Of a stretch of 64,000 nt of DNA, positions 8,841 to 17,820 are shown one piece after another. Position 1 is the first letter of the stretch; each line of letters opens with the position of its first letter. The notes beneath the pieces were generated by a model. The model was not told the origin of the DNA. It saw only the letters and a list, made by a program, of their open reading frames with translations, and made no database searches. A program made the position numbers and the translations under genes. Origin of the DNA: a bacterium. Its GTDB lineage: Bacteria > UBP15 > UBA6099. The DNA is taken from assembly GCA_029564595.1 (NCBI GenBank), contig JAKQPS010000082.1:1-64000 (forward strand). The letters run 5' to 3'.

Positions 8841-9910
8841 ATATGAAATCAGCGCGTTTGGGAGGGGAAATGAAAAAGGCGTTTTTCGCGTCGGTTGTTT
8901 CGATTTTAGCGGCGGCATATTGCGCGGTCGGCTCATTGGCAGCCGAATATCTCGACGCGCTTTTCGCTCCCGCCGACCCGACGGAATTATCTGTGGCTTA
9001 TGAGCGAATATCTTACTCGCCATACTGCAAAGGGTATGAGACGACTGAAACGTATCTTGAGACGGCGAATTTCATTCTCAACAAGGTGGCGTACGAATCA
9101 GATGGGTTGAGGCAGACCGGCATGATGGGGTTTCCGAAGGGCGTTTCGCGCGCTCCGCTGATAATGCTTAATCACGCCGGATTCAACGGAATCACCAAGT
9201 ACGACATCCCAAGGATAGCTCAGTTTTTGGAGAGAGGATATGCGGTCGCGGCGGCCACTTACAGAGGAGAAGGCGGACTGGCGGGACTGGCCGAAGGCGG
9301 CATGGACATTATCGGCGACGAATCCCGCGACATCTTGAATCTTCTTGAGTGCGCGGCCGGTCTTGAACAAATTGATTCCGAAAGAATCGCGATGGTAGGC
9401 GTGAGCCACGGGGGAGGGCTGACGATCTCGGCTCTGACTCAAACAAGGAGGCCAAAGGCGGCGGCCATCGTTTCCGCTCCCACTAATTTGACAAATGACA
9501 AATTGAAGGAAATGGCGGCGAAATGGCGGGTTTCTCCGGCTTCCGTAGAGGTCATGCTTCAACTCCTGATGCCGATAGAAGGCGTGGCGAAAATGAAACA
9601 CATCCTCGGCGTGAAAGAAAAAGACGCCTCGCGCATACCGGCTTCGAGAGCGGAAATGCTTCGCCGCTCCCCGGCGCTTTTAGCCGATCACATTGAGTGT
9701 CCCGTTATGATGTGGTACGGCGGGCAGGACCCTGTCGCGATATGGACAGACGGCAAAATCATAGAGTCTTCTCTGAAAGAGCGCGGTTTGTTTTCCAAAG
9801 TCACAGTTTTTGAAAACCGCCATCATTCATACAATCCGGAAGAGATAGAGGTCGTTTTTGAAGAGATACTGACTTTTTTCGGGACTGCTCTCGAAGCAGG
9901 GACGAAATAG
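8837..9910 (+). CDS. secreted alpha/beta-hydrolase (peptidase S9/acyl-hydrolase type)
   Basis: An N-terminal signal peptide (MKKAFFASVVSILAAAY..., cleavage near SLAA) precedes an alpha/beta-hydrolase domain. The nucleophile elbow is GVSHGGG, the acid Asp is in WYGGQDPVAIW and the His is in ENRHHSYNPEE. The oxyanion region is LNHAGFNG. Likely a serine esterase or peptidase working outside the cytoplasm. Start is uncertain between 8837, 8843 and 8870: GAGGGAG fits 8843, and GGAGGGG fits 8870, which gives the cleanest signal peptide. The gene overlaps the epimerase stop by 4 bp if 8837 is used. The substrate is unknown. Confidence 0.82.
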   Translation: MNMKSARLGGEMKKAFFASVVSILAAAYCAVGSLAAEYLDALFAPADPTELSVAYERISYSPYCKGYETTETYLETANFILNKVAYESDGLRQTGMMGFPKGVSRAPLIMLNHAGFNGITKYDIPRIAQFLERGYAVAAATYRGEGGLAGLAEGGMDIIGDESRDILNLLECAAGLEQIDSERIAMVGVSHGGGLTISALTQTRRPKAAAIVSAPTNLTNDKLKEMAAKWRVSPASVEVMLQLLMPIEGVAKMKHILGVKEKDASRIPASRAEMLRRSPALLADHIECPVMMWYGGQDPVAIWTDGKIIESSLKERGLFSKVTVFENRHHSYNPEEIEVVFEEILTFFGTALEAGTK

Positions 9911-9962
9911 TAAAAATGCGCATACGGGTTGTTCGGCGATATTTTGAGAAAAGGGGGCATCA

Positions 9963-10883
9963 ATGGCCAAGGTCGCGGTGGTGGGAAGCTTTGTGATGGA
10001 TTTTATATTTGAGACGCCGAGGCGTCCGTTGAAGGGCGAGAGCATAATAGGGAAATCGTTCGGAATGGCGCCCGGAGGCAAGGGGGCCAATCAGGCTATG
10101 CAGGCCGCTCTAATGGGAGCGGAAACGCACATGATTGGCAGAGTAGGCAACGATGTGTTTGGAGACTCGATACTTGAGAGTCTCAGCCGCGCCGGAGTCA
10201 ATGTTGAATGCGTAATAAGGGACTCCGCCGGGACCGGCTGCTCTGGCGTCATCCTCGATTCCGAAGGGGACAACAGCATAGTGATGGTTCCGAGAGCCAA
10301 TATGGCGTGTTCGGTGTCCGACGTTGACGCTGCCGCCGACATAATCAGAGGCGCGGATGTGCTCCTTTTGCAGCTTGAAATACCGATGAAAGTGAACGCG
10401 CGCGCGGTGAAAATCGCAAAGAAAGCCGGGGTCAGAATTATTATGGACCCAGCGCCGGCGTGTCCGATTGAGGACTCATATTACAAAGACGTGACAATTA
10501 TGACTCCCAATGAAACAGAAGCTCGTATTCTCAGCGGACTGGATGTAAACGATGTCGCCGGAGCGGAGGCGGCCGCTAGGGAATTGGCGGCAAGAGGTCT
10601 GCGCACGGCCATTATCACGATGGGCGGCAACGGGACTCTGTTGTTAGACGCCGGAGAAGCGATATTTTTACCTCCGGTCAAGGTTGATGTCAAAGATACG
10701 ACTGCGGCGGGGGACGCTTTTACCGGAAGTCTGGCAGTATTTCTTTCCGAGGGAAAGCCGCTGGCGGAAGCGGCAAAACTCGCCGGAACAGTGGGCGCGC
10801 TTGCAACGACGAAGTACGGCGCGCAGCCTTCCTTGCCTGATAGGCAGGCATTGAGAAGTTTTCTCGGCGATAACTTAATATGA
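9963..10883 (+). CDS. rbsK: ribokinase (PfkB family)
   Basis: ATP-dependent phosphorylation of D-ribose, or a close sugar, at O5. The 306-residue protein shows VAVVGSFVMDFIF at the N-terminus, the PfkB signature PGGKGANQAMQAALMGA with RVGNDVFGD, TPNETEA, and the catalytic DTTAAGDAFTG with the anion hole and base Asp. Length matches ribokinases. Together with the mutarotase-like gene this suggests ribose use; an ABC transporter is not in the window, and the nucleoside hydrolase remnant at 0.1-0.8 kb is too distant and broken to count. The stop overlaps the next start by 4 bp. Confidence 0.9.
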   Translation: MAKVAVVGSFVMDFIFETPRRPLKGESIIGKSFGMAPGGKGANQAMQAALMGAETHMIGRVGNDVFGDSILESLSRAGVNVECVIRDSAGTGCSGVILDSEGDNSIVMVPRANMACSVSDVDAAADIIRGADVLLLQLEIPMKVNARAVKIAKKAGVRIIMDPAPACPIEDSYYKDVTIMTPNETEARILSGLDVNDVAGAEAAARELAARGLRTAIITMGGNGTLLLDAGEAIFLPPVKVDVKDTTAAGDAFTGSLAVFLSEGKPLAEAAKLAGTVGALATTKYGAQPSLPDRQALRSFLGDNLI

Positions 10884-12235
10884 GCGATTCAAGAAGAGCC
10901 TTGCCGGATGATTTCGCGGCGGACGCGTCGTCATTCAGCTTGTTTGTCATCGCGGCATTATCAATTATAAATGCCGCCGCTATTTTTTTCAGTTTCTTTC
11001 CATACGTTCCGTTACTGCTGAATATTCCGATAGCTTTTCTAATTGAATTCGCGAAGATTAAGACTTCGGAAGGCGGCAAATTGTCGCTCGCATCTGCGTT
11101 TGCGATCATATTGCTTGCTGCTGAGCTTGCGATTATTGAGTTTGTGATAGGGATGGCTGTAAGCTTATGTTTCATAGTGTCGCAGGCCTACGAAGGTCTG
11201 GTCAATGTCGAAGCGTTGATAGGCGCGTATTTATTCTTATGGCTGGCCATAAGAAGGATTCCGCTTTTAAGACAGAAAACAGGCAGGTTTATTCCGAAAG
11301 ACATGCTAGCGGTCTGTGTTATTATCAGCGCCGGTATTCTTTTTCTGGATGTGTATTATTCTTTTCGTTTTCTGCTTTTGGTCAACGCGTGTTTTTTAGC
11401 GGCTTTGATCGCGTATCGGATAGCGGTATTCAGGGTGAGGCTTCATCTGAAATCGCGGTGGACGGGGGTTATGCGAATATCCATGTTTGTCGCGTTAGCG
11501 GCGCTGTTGATGGCTTTAGTATTTTCAGCGCAGAGGTTGTCGATGCTGGGCAGTTACCGCGTTTTCGTTAAAGAAGTGGGTTATGATTTAAGGCAATCGA
11601 AAAGGGCGGAAATCAACGGTTCAGGTTTTCGAGGCCCTGAAATAGAAGTCGAAGCTCCGCCCGGAACTTTTCGAATAGCGGCGTTAGGAGATTCCACAAC
11701 TTACGGTTTTCTGCTTCCCGAAAGCAAATCATACGGAAGGATACTTGAGACGAAGTTAAACGCGCTTAGCGATGACGCGGCCATTCAGGTTATTAACGCC
11801 GGAGTCCCATCATACGATCTCTCTCACATAAAGCATCGTTATATAAATAAAGTCGCGCAATACAAACCCGACATTGTTCTTCTTATGTCGGGGCCGAATG
11901 ACAGGGATTATCTTGAGGGAGATAGTTTTGAAAGGATTCTCGGAGAGATTCTCTTAGAGACGCAAAAGAACGATTCGCGGCTCGCGCTGCTGTCATATCC
12001 GTTTTTGTCAAAAAGCGATATTAACAAAAATCATGTGGAGAGATTAAGGGGATTCGCCGAAAAAAAGAACATTCTTTTCATCGATTTGTTCCAGCCGCTA
12101 TCAAAGCGGCAGGAATGCTTTTTCGTCGACACGCATCCGAAAGCCTGCGGGCAGGCCATGATGGCCGAAATAGTATTGGATGAGTTAATTAAGAGCGGTT
12201 TTTTTCCGGCAAGGAATAGTAGAGAGGCAAAATGA
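10880..12235 (+). CDS. polytopic membrane protein with C-terminal SGNH/GDSL hydrolase domain
   Basis: 451 residues. The N-terminal half has about seven hydrophobic helices (residues about 15-35, 37-52, 65-95, 108-125, 145-165, 170-185, 200-220). The C-terminal half (from about 255) is an SGNH hydrolase: GDSTTYG carries the nucleophile Ser, GPNDRDY the Asn block and DTHPKACG the Asp-x-x-His block. Such proteins usually act on acyl groups of surface glycans or lipids. It is coupled to ribokinase by a 4 bp overlap, though the link to sugar catabolism is not obvious. Confidence 0.82.
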   Translation: MSDSRRALPDDFAADASSFSLFVIAALSIINAAAIFFSFFPYVPLLLNIPIAFLIEFAKIKTSEGGKLSLASAFAIILLAAELAIIEFVIGMAVSLCFIVSQAYEGLVNVEALIGAYLFLWLAIRRIPLLRQKTGRFIPKDMLAVCVIISAGILFLDVYYSFRFLLLVNACFLAALIAYRIAVFRVRLHLKSRWTGVMRISMFVALAALLMALVFSAQRLSMLGSYRVFVKEVGYDLRQSKRAEINGSGFRGPEIEVEAPPGTFRIAALGDSTTYGFLLPESKSYGRILETKLNALSDDAAIQVINAGVPSYDLSHIKHRYINKVAQYKPDIVLLMSGPNDRDYLEGDSFERILGEILLETQKNDSRLALLSYPFLSKSDINKNHVERLRGFAEKKNILFIDLFQPLSKRQECFFVDTHPKACGQAMMAEIVLDELIKSGFFPARNSREAK

Positions 12236-12242
12236 TAACGAG

Positions 12243-12287
12243 CGCGGATGACGCTCAAGTTTTGGGGAGGGCGCGTCATTTTCCGCG
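12243..12287 (+). other. long intergenic stem-loop after the SGNH gene
   Basis: CGCGGATGACGC (12243-12254) pairs with GCGTCAT (12273-12279) and, after a two-base bulge, TCCGCG (12282-12287). It begins 7 bases after the stop codon. No T-run follows, so it may be a factor-dependent terminator, an mRNA-end stabiliser or an attenuator before the Fe-S protein gene. Confidence 0.6.
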
Positions 12288-12379
12288 TGTTCGGATATAA
12301 TATCGTTCGCGGAATTCAGGATTCCGACGCCGTCCGGGCCGATAGGCAGGAATGAGTCGGCGGGATAACGGAGGAGAAA

Positions 12380-13582
12380 ATGAATAAAGCTCCGGCGGAG
12401 TATTTCAGCAAGTATGACGCGGAAAAGTGCGAGGTCTGCGGCGATTGCCTTGTGAAATGCCCTGTGTTGAAGATGAATCGCAAGGCAGCGGTCAAGGCGA
12501 TGACGGATCTGCGGAGCGGCGGAGGGAACGACAAAGTTCTCCGTCGTTGCGAGAGTTGCTTCGGCTGCAACATTATTTGCCCGAACGGAGCGAATCCGGC
12601 GCAGCTTTTCTTGGAGGCGTTTCACAAGAGCCATCTTGAAAGCGGGTTTCCGGCGTGGTCGTTTTATTTTCAGCCGCATGAGGAAAATAATTTTCGAAAC
12701 TACATAATCTCCAGACTTCCGGCGGATGAAAAGGCTCTGCTTGAAAAATGGAGAGACATGACGCCTTGCGAGGAGTTCGTGTATCCCGGATGCAATGTCT
12801 GCTCCACACCGTATCTGACGAAATCTGGATTCATGGATGGGCTTAACATAAGGGGAAGCGTGGATTTGTGTTGCGGCGAGATGTATTACCGGACCGGAAT
12901 GCACGACAAACTGCGAGAGACAGCCGCCAAGCTCAACGGATTTCTCGACAATTTGGGCGCAAAGAAAATGATGATCCTTTGCTCCGCCGGATATAACATG
13001 TTCTCGAATGTTCTCCCGCAGTTCGGGTTGAAAACTGATGTGGAGATTTCTTCATATATCAACTGGCTGTGGGAAAGGATAGAAAGCGGGGATATTCGTT
13101 TTAAGAGGAAACTGGAAATAACCGCGACCATACAGGAATCGTGCTATGGAAAGACGTTCGGAGAGGATTACTATGAGATTCCGAGAAAGATTCTTCGCGC
13201 GGCGGGGGCCAAGATAATAGAGATGCCGCATACGAAGGAGTGCGCGTACTGTTGCGGAATCGGAGGCGGATTCCCGCCGGGGAGCGGCTACAATCCGATA
13301 GATATCACGGCGGCCTCATTGAGAGTGGTAAATGAAGCGGTCGCCACGGGCGCAAAGGCGATAGTGGCATACTGTTCAGGATGTTTGCAGAGCATGTCCG
13401 CCGCGATGGCTGTTTATCCTGTGAAGAGGCAAGTATGGCATCTTTTGCAGGTAGTCCAATATTGCGTCGGCGAGAACCCTGATCTGGGATTAAACGCGCA
13501 ACGCGGGGCAATGCTTGTTCGCGGCATTCTTCTGAATCAATCGGTTCATCTATTGAATCCGAAAAGAGTCAAAGGCTCGTGA
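12380..13582 (+). CDS. HdrD/GlpC-like iron-sulfur protein with two CCG domains
   Basis: 400 residues. Two N-terminal [4Fe-4S] motifs (CEVCGDCLVKCP and CESCFGCNIICPNGANP) are followed by two CCG-type cysteine clusters, one ending VDLCCGEMYYRTG and the other in ECAYCCGIGGGF. This is the architecture of heterodisulfide reductase subunit D, GlpC and LutA/LldE-like electron-transfer subunits. The second CCG motif keeps CX(n)CCGxGGG, so a bound noncubane cluster is possible. No flavoprotein or membrane partner is adjacent. It ends 2 kb before the hydrogenase island and could be a redox partner, but that is inference. GGAGGAG precedes the ATG. Confidence 0.85.
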   Translation: MNKAPAEYFSKYDAEKCEVCGDCLVKCPVLKMNRKAAVKAMTDLRSGGGNDKVLRRCESCFGCNIICPNGANPAQLFLEAFHKSHLESGFPAWSFYFQPHEENNFRNYIISRLPADEKALLEKWRDMTPCEEFVYPGCNVCSTPYLTKSGFMDGLNIRGSVDLCCGEMYYRTGMHDKLRETAAKLNGFLDNLGAKKMMILCSAGYNMFSNVLPQFGLKTDVEISSYINWLWERIESGDIRFKRKLEITATIQESCYGKTFGEDYYEIPRKILRAAGAKIIEMPHTKECAYCCGIGGGFPPGSGYNPIDITAASLRVVNEAVATGAKAIVAYCSGCLQSMSAAMAVYPVKRQVWHLLQVVQYCVGENPDLGLNAQRGAMLVRGILLNQSVHLLNPKRVKGS

Positions 13583-13653
13583 TCGCATAAGTTTATTCTG
13601 CCGATGCTTCAATTAAATTCGAAGCGGCGGCTATGAAGCGGCGACTCGAACGC

Positions 13654-15303
13654 CTATTCCATATTGGCCTTGAAGAAACCTGAAAGAGGCTCGCATTTTT
13701 CTTTTTTTAGGCCAGCGCCGATTTCGATTTTGTCGCCCAATATCATATAGCTTCTGTCTGTCAAATCGTATTTTGCCCAGTTCGGAACGCTGTCAGCCGA
13801 CGGCGCGCCTGTTCTTGCGAATGAACTCCAGAGAGAAATAGCCGTTTTTGCCAGCTTCAGATTGTCTTTGCTTCTGAATTGTTGTCCCATGAAGCCGAAG
13901 TTGCCGAACACGTAGGGAAGTTCTGAGCCGTGAAACGCTCCCAAGTTCAACATCTTCACAGGGTCTTTCGTGTGATAGAACCTGTAAACTTCCGGTTGAT
14001 GCGCAAGTATCATTTCAGCCAGCAGTTCAGTCGGGCATGTAAATCCCGCGTCGCAGATGAAGTCTTGGTAGGCTTTTTCGACTGTGGGGTAGTTCGCGAC
14101 CGAGAACAAGGCTTCAAGGTCTCCGGGTTTTCCGCTTAGTCTAACGCCGAGAGCTTCAGCGACATTATCAATGTCCATTTTTAGATTGTCATTGAAATCT
14201 TTTTCGGTTTTCAGAGTCTTTTTCATGGTGAAATATGACGCTTCGTCTTTTGTGGTTCCGAGCATTACGATAACGTCCTTATTGAATCTGCCGTTTTTAA
14301 AAATCGAATACGGAGCTTCCGGGATAAATGCGCCGTCGACCACGGGGACGACAAAGCTCTTATTCTGCGCTTCAAGAGTGTCCATAACAAAAATGCCGAG
14401 CGGGATTTTTGCCAAGATATTCTCTATGCTTGCGGAACGCAGACAAGAGGCTGCAGACGAGGTCTCCGAGCATCCGAGTTTAGAGGCTATATCGAGAGCT
14501 GTCGCCACTCCTTTTTCGAGGCTGATATTTAAGAGAATCGGAGGTCCGCTGTGAATCGCGACTTTGCTGAACAATCCCGCAGAGAGCGGAGAAGCAAGGT
14601 GAAGACCTACGCTCATGCCGCCGGCGGACTGTCCGAAAAGAGTGACGTTGCCGGGGTCGCCTCCGAAATTGGGAATATTCTGATTGACCCATCGTAGCGC
14701 GGCCAATTGGTCGTACAACCCCCAATTGCCGGTTCTTCCGGTTGCGTCAGCAAAAGCCGGATGCGCGAGAAAACCCAATACGCCAAGCCTGTAGTTTACG
14801 GTTACAACAATGACATCGCCCATAGACGAGAGATTGGTTCCGTTGTAAGAAGAGTTTCCGCCGGAACCGACGATAAAGCCGCCGCCGTGTATGAAAACCA
14901 TTACGGGCTTTTTCTCGGAGCCGATTGAAACAGGAGCCCAGATGTTCAAATAAAGGCAGTCCTCGTTCATTGGAATGCTCGTGTCAGTCATAGGGCTTGG
15001 AGTTTGAGGGCATTGGGAGGCGATTTTGACAGTCTCAAGAGGAGCGTTCCAAGGCTCGTGTTCAGTCGGAAGAGCGAATCTCAGTTCACCCAGAGGAGGG
15101 GCGGCGTAAGGGATGCCGAGGAAAGCGCAGATATTGCTTTCTTTGAGATAGACGCCGTTCACAAGCCCTTTGGAGGTGGCGATCCCTTTGCAGGGTGGCT
15201 CCTGTGATAGCGTTTGGTTCGAGATGAAACAACTAAGAATAATCGCTGACAACACATAGAAAGCAGTTCGCATGTTCATTTTTGACGCTATCCGATTAAA
15301 CAT
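13654..15303 (-). CDS. secreted type-B carboxylesterase
   Basis: 549 residues with a signal peptide (hydrophobic stretch AFYVLSAIILSCFIS). It carries the type-B hallmarks: FLGIPYAAPPLGELRF, EDCLYLNIWAP, the oxyanion segment FIHGGGFIVGSGG, the nucleophile elbow GQSAGG, and the catalytic His in GAFHGSELPYVFGN. It hydrolyses carboxylic esters, here outside the cytoplasm. Start could be Met1, Met8 or Met10; the AAGGAG seven bases upstream supports Met1. It is a single gene convergent with the Fe-S protein and divergent from the hydrogenase island. Confidence 0.92.
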   Translation of the reverse strand: MFNRIASKMNMRTAFYVLSAIILSCFISNQTLSQEPPCKGIATSKGLVNGVYLKESNICAFLGIPYAAPPLGELRFALPTEHEPWNAPLETVKIASQCPQTPSPMTDTSIPMNEDCLYLNIWAPVSIGSEKKPVMVFIHGGGFIVGSGGNSSYNGTNLSSMGDVIVVTVNYRLGVLGFLAHPAFADATGRTGNWGLYDQLAALRWVNQNIPNFGGDPGNVTLFGQSAGGMSVGLHLASPLSAGLFSKVAIHSGPPILLNISLEKGVATALDIASKLGCSETSSAASCLRSASIENILAKIPLGIFVMDTLEAQNKSFVVPVVDGAFIPEAPYSIFKNGRFNKDVIVMLGTTKDEASYFTMKKTLKTEKDFNDNLKMDIDNVAEALGVRLSGKPGDLEALFSVANYPTVEKAYQDFICDAGFTCPTELLAEMILAHQPEVYRFYHTKDPVKMLNLGAFHGSELPYVFGNFGFMGQQFRSKDNLKLAKTAISLWSSFARTGAPSADSVPNWAKYDLTDRSYMILGDKIEIGAGLKKEKCEPLSGFFKANME

Positions 15304-15633
15304 AATTAGCTCCTTGAAAAGATGTCTTAACTATTATGTCGGCAACGCACGCTAGAAGCAATCCTGAAGAAAAAAATGCCGAATATTTGTATGTCAGCCA
15401 AAGATTGAAGCAAAGAAGCAACAGCAATCAGAGCAGTTTGTGAATTATGCCACAAAGCGTCAGTCTTCTTTGCGGCCTATAAAAATAGCTGACAGCGCCA
15501 AATCTTCACAATGTGCGCACGGCTGACAAATATTGCTTTTGATTATAGCTATTTTAAGTTCAAGTGATTGGCATGAATGTTGCAATAGATAATTGGGATT
15601 AAAGTGTATTAATAAATGACAGAGGTTGGGAAA
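15304..15633. promoter_or_regulatory. divergent control region between the carboxylesterase and the hydrogenase island
   Basis: The 330-base gap has no gene. On the minus strand a candidate promoter for the esterase reads TTGCTT-17-CATAAT (plus coordinates 15356-15361 and 15333-15338). On the plus strand a sigma-54 promoter lies at 15568-15584. Upstream of it are TGTCAGCC (15392-15399), GCGTCAGT (15457-15464), GCTGACA (15488-15494) and GGCTGACA (15521-15528): direct and inverted copies of one core, placed where enhancer sites of NtrC-type activators are normally found. Confidence 0.6.
15568..15584 (+). promoter_or_regulatory. sigma-54 promoter of the hydrogenase island
   Basis: TTGGCATGAATGTTGCA matches the consensus YTGGCACGRNNNTTGCW at all defined positions but one. 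The invariant GG (-24) and GC (-12) are exactly ten bases apart. Transcription would start near 15595, about 40 bases before the first ATG. A sigma-54 activator gene ends the same island (33944-35368). Confidence 0.8.
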
Positions 15634-16014
15634 ATGCACATCATAGGAGCGCAACTGGCGGAGAAACTGAAAGCGGAAATGCTGGTAGAAGCGCCCGGAG
15701 TTAATACGGTGTCGTTTGACTCAATAGTGGCTTGCGACATGATGAGCGACTTGCTGTCGATGATGAATCACGGAGGTGGAGATAGCGGTGTGTCTGCGCT
15801 ATTGACGGGGCTGACGAACAAGCAGGTGGTAAGGACAGCGGAGATGGTGGATATAAAGCTGATTGTGTTCGCGAACGGAAAGAGGCCTCTGGCGGAGACG
15901 ATCGAGTTGGCTGAAAGATGCGGCATATCGCTAGCGAGCACGGAATACACGATGTTCAGAAGCTGTGGAATACTGTTTGAATGCGGAATGAAAGACGTGG
16001 GCGGATCAAATTGA
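15634..16014 (+). CDS. DRTGG-domain protein of the [FeFe]-hydrogenase cluster (first copy)
   Basis: About 126 residues forming a single DRTGG-type domain: MHIIGAQLAEKLKAEML at the start, ACDMMSDLLSMM, then KLIVFANGKRPLAETIELAERCGISLAST. These small proteins recur beside [FeFe]-hydrogenase genes in anaerobes; their molecular function is unknown, with the related CBS/DRTGG fold suggesting nucleotide or ligand sensing. I placed the start at 15634, eight bases after GAGG, rather than at the in-frame ATG 15616, which lacks a ribosome-binding site. The stop overlaps the next start (TGATG). A second copy lies at 17807. Confidence 0.82.
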   Translation: MHIIGAQLAEKLKAEMLVEAPGVNTVSFDSIVACDMMSDLLSMMNHGGGDSGVSALLTGLTNKQVVRTAEMVDIKLIVFANGKRPLAETIELAERCGISLASTEYTMFRSCGILFECGMKDVGGSN

Positions 16015-16472
16015 TGAGCGGCGGAAGCGATAGCGAAGAAAAGATACGCATGCAACTGCCTATTAGAGGCGGAGATTTCAGCAAAGCCGGGGAGGCGTCG
16101 AGCAAGATAAAAAACATATTGAAACAGTTGGGTGTAAGCCCGGCGGTTATTAAGAGAGTCGCGATAGCTTGTTTCGAGTCTGAAATCAACATTGTGGCAT
16201 ACGCCAACAAGGGGCAATTCTCGGTGGATATAACAACTGGGGAGATTAGAGTGCTGGCGAAGGATGAAGGGCCGGGGATTGAATGTGTGGAGATGGCGAT
16301 GATGGAGGGTTTTTCAACTGCTCCGCCAGAGTTGAGGGAAATGGGATTCGGCGCGGGAATGGGGTTGCCGAACATAAAAAAAGCGGTCGACTGGATGAAG
16401 ATCGAATCCCAAGTCGGAGTGGGCACGGAGTTGGAATTCAAGATACTGTTCGGCGGCGGCGAGAATGGATAA
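16014..16472 (+). CDS. RsbW-like ATP-binding protein (GHKL fold, anti-sigma/kinase type)
   Basis: About 152 residues of a stand-alone GHKL ATPase domain with an N-box like ESEINIVAYA, G1 box DEGPGI and G2 region GFGAGMGLPNIKKAVD. There is no phosphoacceptor His domain, so it resembles serine-kinase/anti-sigma factors of the RsbW/SpoIIAB type more than histidine kinases. Such genes are found in [FeFe]-hydrogenase clusters and are thought to signal H2 or redox state; no target is known. No STAS antagonist is adjacent. Start at 16014 is fixed by the TGATG overlap; the gene overlaps the hydrogenase paralogue by 8 bp. Confidence 0.83.
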   Translation: MSGGSDSEEKIRMQLPIRGGDFSKAGEASSKIKNILKQLGVSPAVIKRVAIACFESEINIVAYANKGQFSVDITTGEIRVLAKDEGPGIECVEMAMMEGFSTAPPELREMGFGAGMGLPNIKKAVDWMKIESQVGVGTELEFKILFGGGENG

Positions 16473-17820
16473 GCAGACAGTGGAATATTTTCACTCGGTG
16501 CGCCTCATAGAGGAGGAGTGCAAGGGCTGCACTCACTGTATACGAACTTGTCCGACGGAAGCGATTCGGGTAAGACACGGGAAGGCGAGAATCATCGAGG
16601 AGAGGTGCATAGACTGCGGAGAGTGCATTAGGACATGTCCGAACAGCGCGAAGATAACTGTTACGGACTCATTGGAGATCCTGAAGGAATTCAAGCATAA
16701 AATTGCGATTCCGGCTCCATCTCTTACGGGACAGTTTTCAAGCAAACACACGGCGACCGGAATGTTGTCGGGATTTTTGCACATGGGTTTTGACGATGTG
16801 TTGGAGGTGGGTTTCGGGGCCGGACTGCTTTCGAGGGCGATAACCGAATATTTGAGGGGGGCCGGGTCAAAGATACCGCGTCCGGTTATATCCTCTGCGT
16901 GTCCGGCGGTTGTGCGATTGATACAAGTCAGGTATTCGGGGCTGGTTGAAAACATTCTTCCGATGCAGTCGCCGATGGAAGTCACGGCGCGATATGTGAA
17001 GGAGAGAGCCGCCGAGGCTACAGGTCTTGACGAGAAAGAAATCGGGGTGTTTTTCATATCGCCGTGTCCGGCCAAGGTGACGGTGGTAAAGCAGCCGATA
17101 GGCGCGGAGAGGTCGTATGTCGATGGCGTGATAGCTGCGAAAGACGCCGTGAATTACATAAGAAAAAATTTTGATGATATCGAAGGCAGGAATGGAATAC
17201 AGAAAGCGGGCGGTTCAGGGATAAGCTGGGGAAGAAGGGGAGGAGAGGTCGCGTCGATAGGCATACCGCGCAAGCTCTCCGTCGATGGGATCCACCATGT
17301 CAGGAAGATTTTGGACAAGGTGGAAGAGGGGGGGTTGAAGAAGATCAATTTGATCGAAGCGCAGGCATGTGTAGGCGGATGCGTCGGCGGGGTTTTAATG
17401 GCGGAGGACCCGTTTTTGGCGAAAGTCAAAATTGACATAGTATCGGAAGAGATAGGCGCGAAGAACGACGCCCAGCTTGACGAGGCGTATGGCGGCGTAA
17501 AAAAGGAAATGTTTTTTCTTGATGGAAAGGTAGGGCCGAGACCAATAACTCCATTGGACACGAATGTTGATGAAGCGATGAAGAAGCTGAAGGCGATAGA
17601 ATGGCTTTGCGGAGTGTTGCCGGGTTCGGACTGCGGCTCATGTGGGTGTCCGACATGCAGGGCGTTCGCAGAGGATGTGGTGATGGGGTTATCAACGCCT
17701 TTGGACTGTCAGTTCAAGATGCGGGAACAGGTTGGCGGATTGGTTGCCGAGATTCACGAGCTTCTGAAAAAACTTCCGCATACGGAATGGAAAAGGGGCG
17801 CGGAGAATGAAGATATCTGA
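16465..17820 (+). CDS. HydS-like [FeFe]-hydrogenase paralogue with altered H-cluster motif
   Basis: 451 residues. Two [4Fe-4S] motifs lie at residues about 12-60 (CKGCTHCIRTCP, CIDCGECIRTCP). An H-cluster domain follows with P1 SSACPAVV (about 142-149), P2 SPCPAKVTVV (about 199) and P3 ACVGGCVGG (about 299), then a C-terminal Fes-type cluster motif DCGSCGCPTC (about 391). The four H-cluster ligand cysteines are kept, but the proton-relay Cys of TSCCP is Ala, as in sensory HydS enzymes. Unlike typical group C sensors it has no PAS or kinase domain; the neighbouring separate ATPase could supply that role. It probably senses H2 rather than turning it over quickly; that role is inferred. Confidence 0.85.
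   Translation: MDKQTVEYFHSVRLIEEECKGCTHCIRTCPTEAIRVRHGKARIIEERCIDCGECIRTCPNSAKITVTDSLEILKEFKHKIAIPAPSLTGQFSSKHTATGMLSGFLHMGFDDVLEVGFGAGLLSRAITEYLRGAGSKIPRPVISSACPAVVRLIQVRYSGLVENILPMQSPMEVTARYVKERAAEATGLDEKEIGVFFISPCPAKVTVVKQPIGAERSYVDGVIAAKDAVNYIRKNFDDIEGRNGIQKAGGSGISWGRRGGEVASIGIPRKLSVDGIHHVRKILDKVEEGGLKKINLIEAQACVGGCVGGVLMAEDPFLAKVKIDIVSEEIGAKNDAQLDEAYGGVKKEMFFLDGKVGPRPITPLDTNVDEAMKKLKAIEWLCGVLPGSDCGSCGCPTCRAFAEDVVMGLSTPLDCQFKMREQVGGLVAEIHELLKKLPHTEWKRGAENEDI

Noticed and set aside
12290-12301. Promoter with TATAAT before the HdrD-like gene
   Set aside because: The -10 is perfect, but no -35-like hexamer lies 16-18 bases upstream; the site overlaps the end of the stem-loop region.
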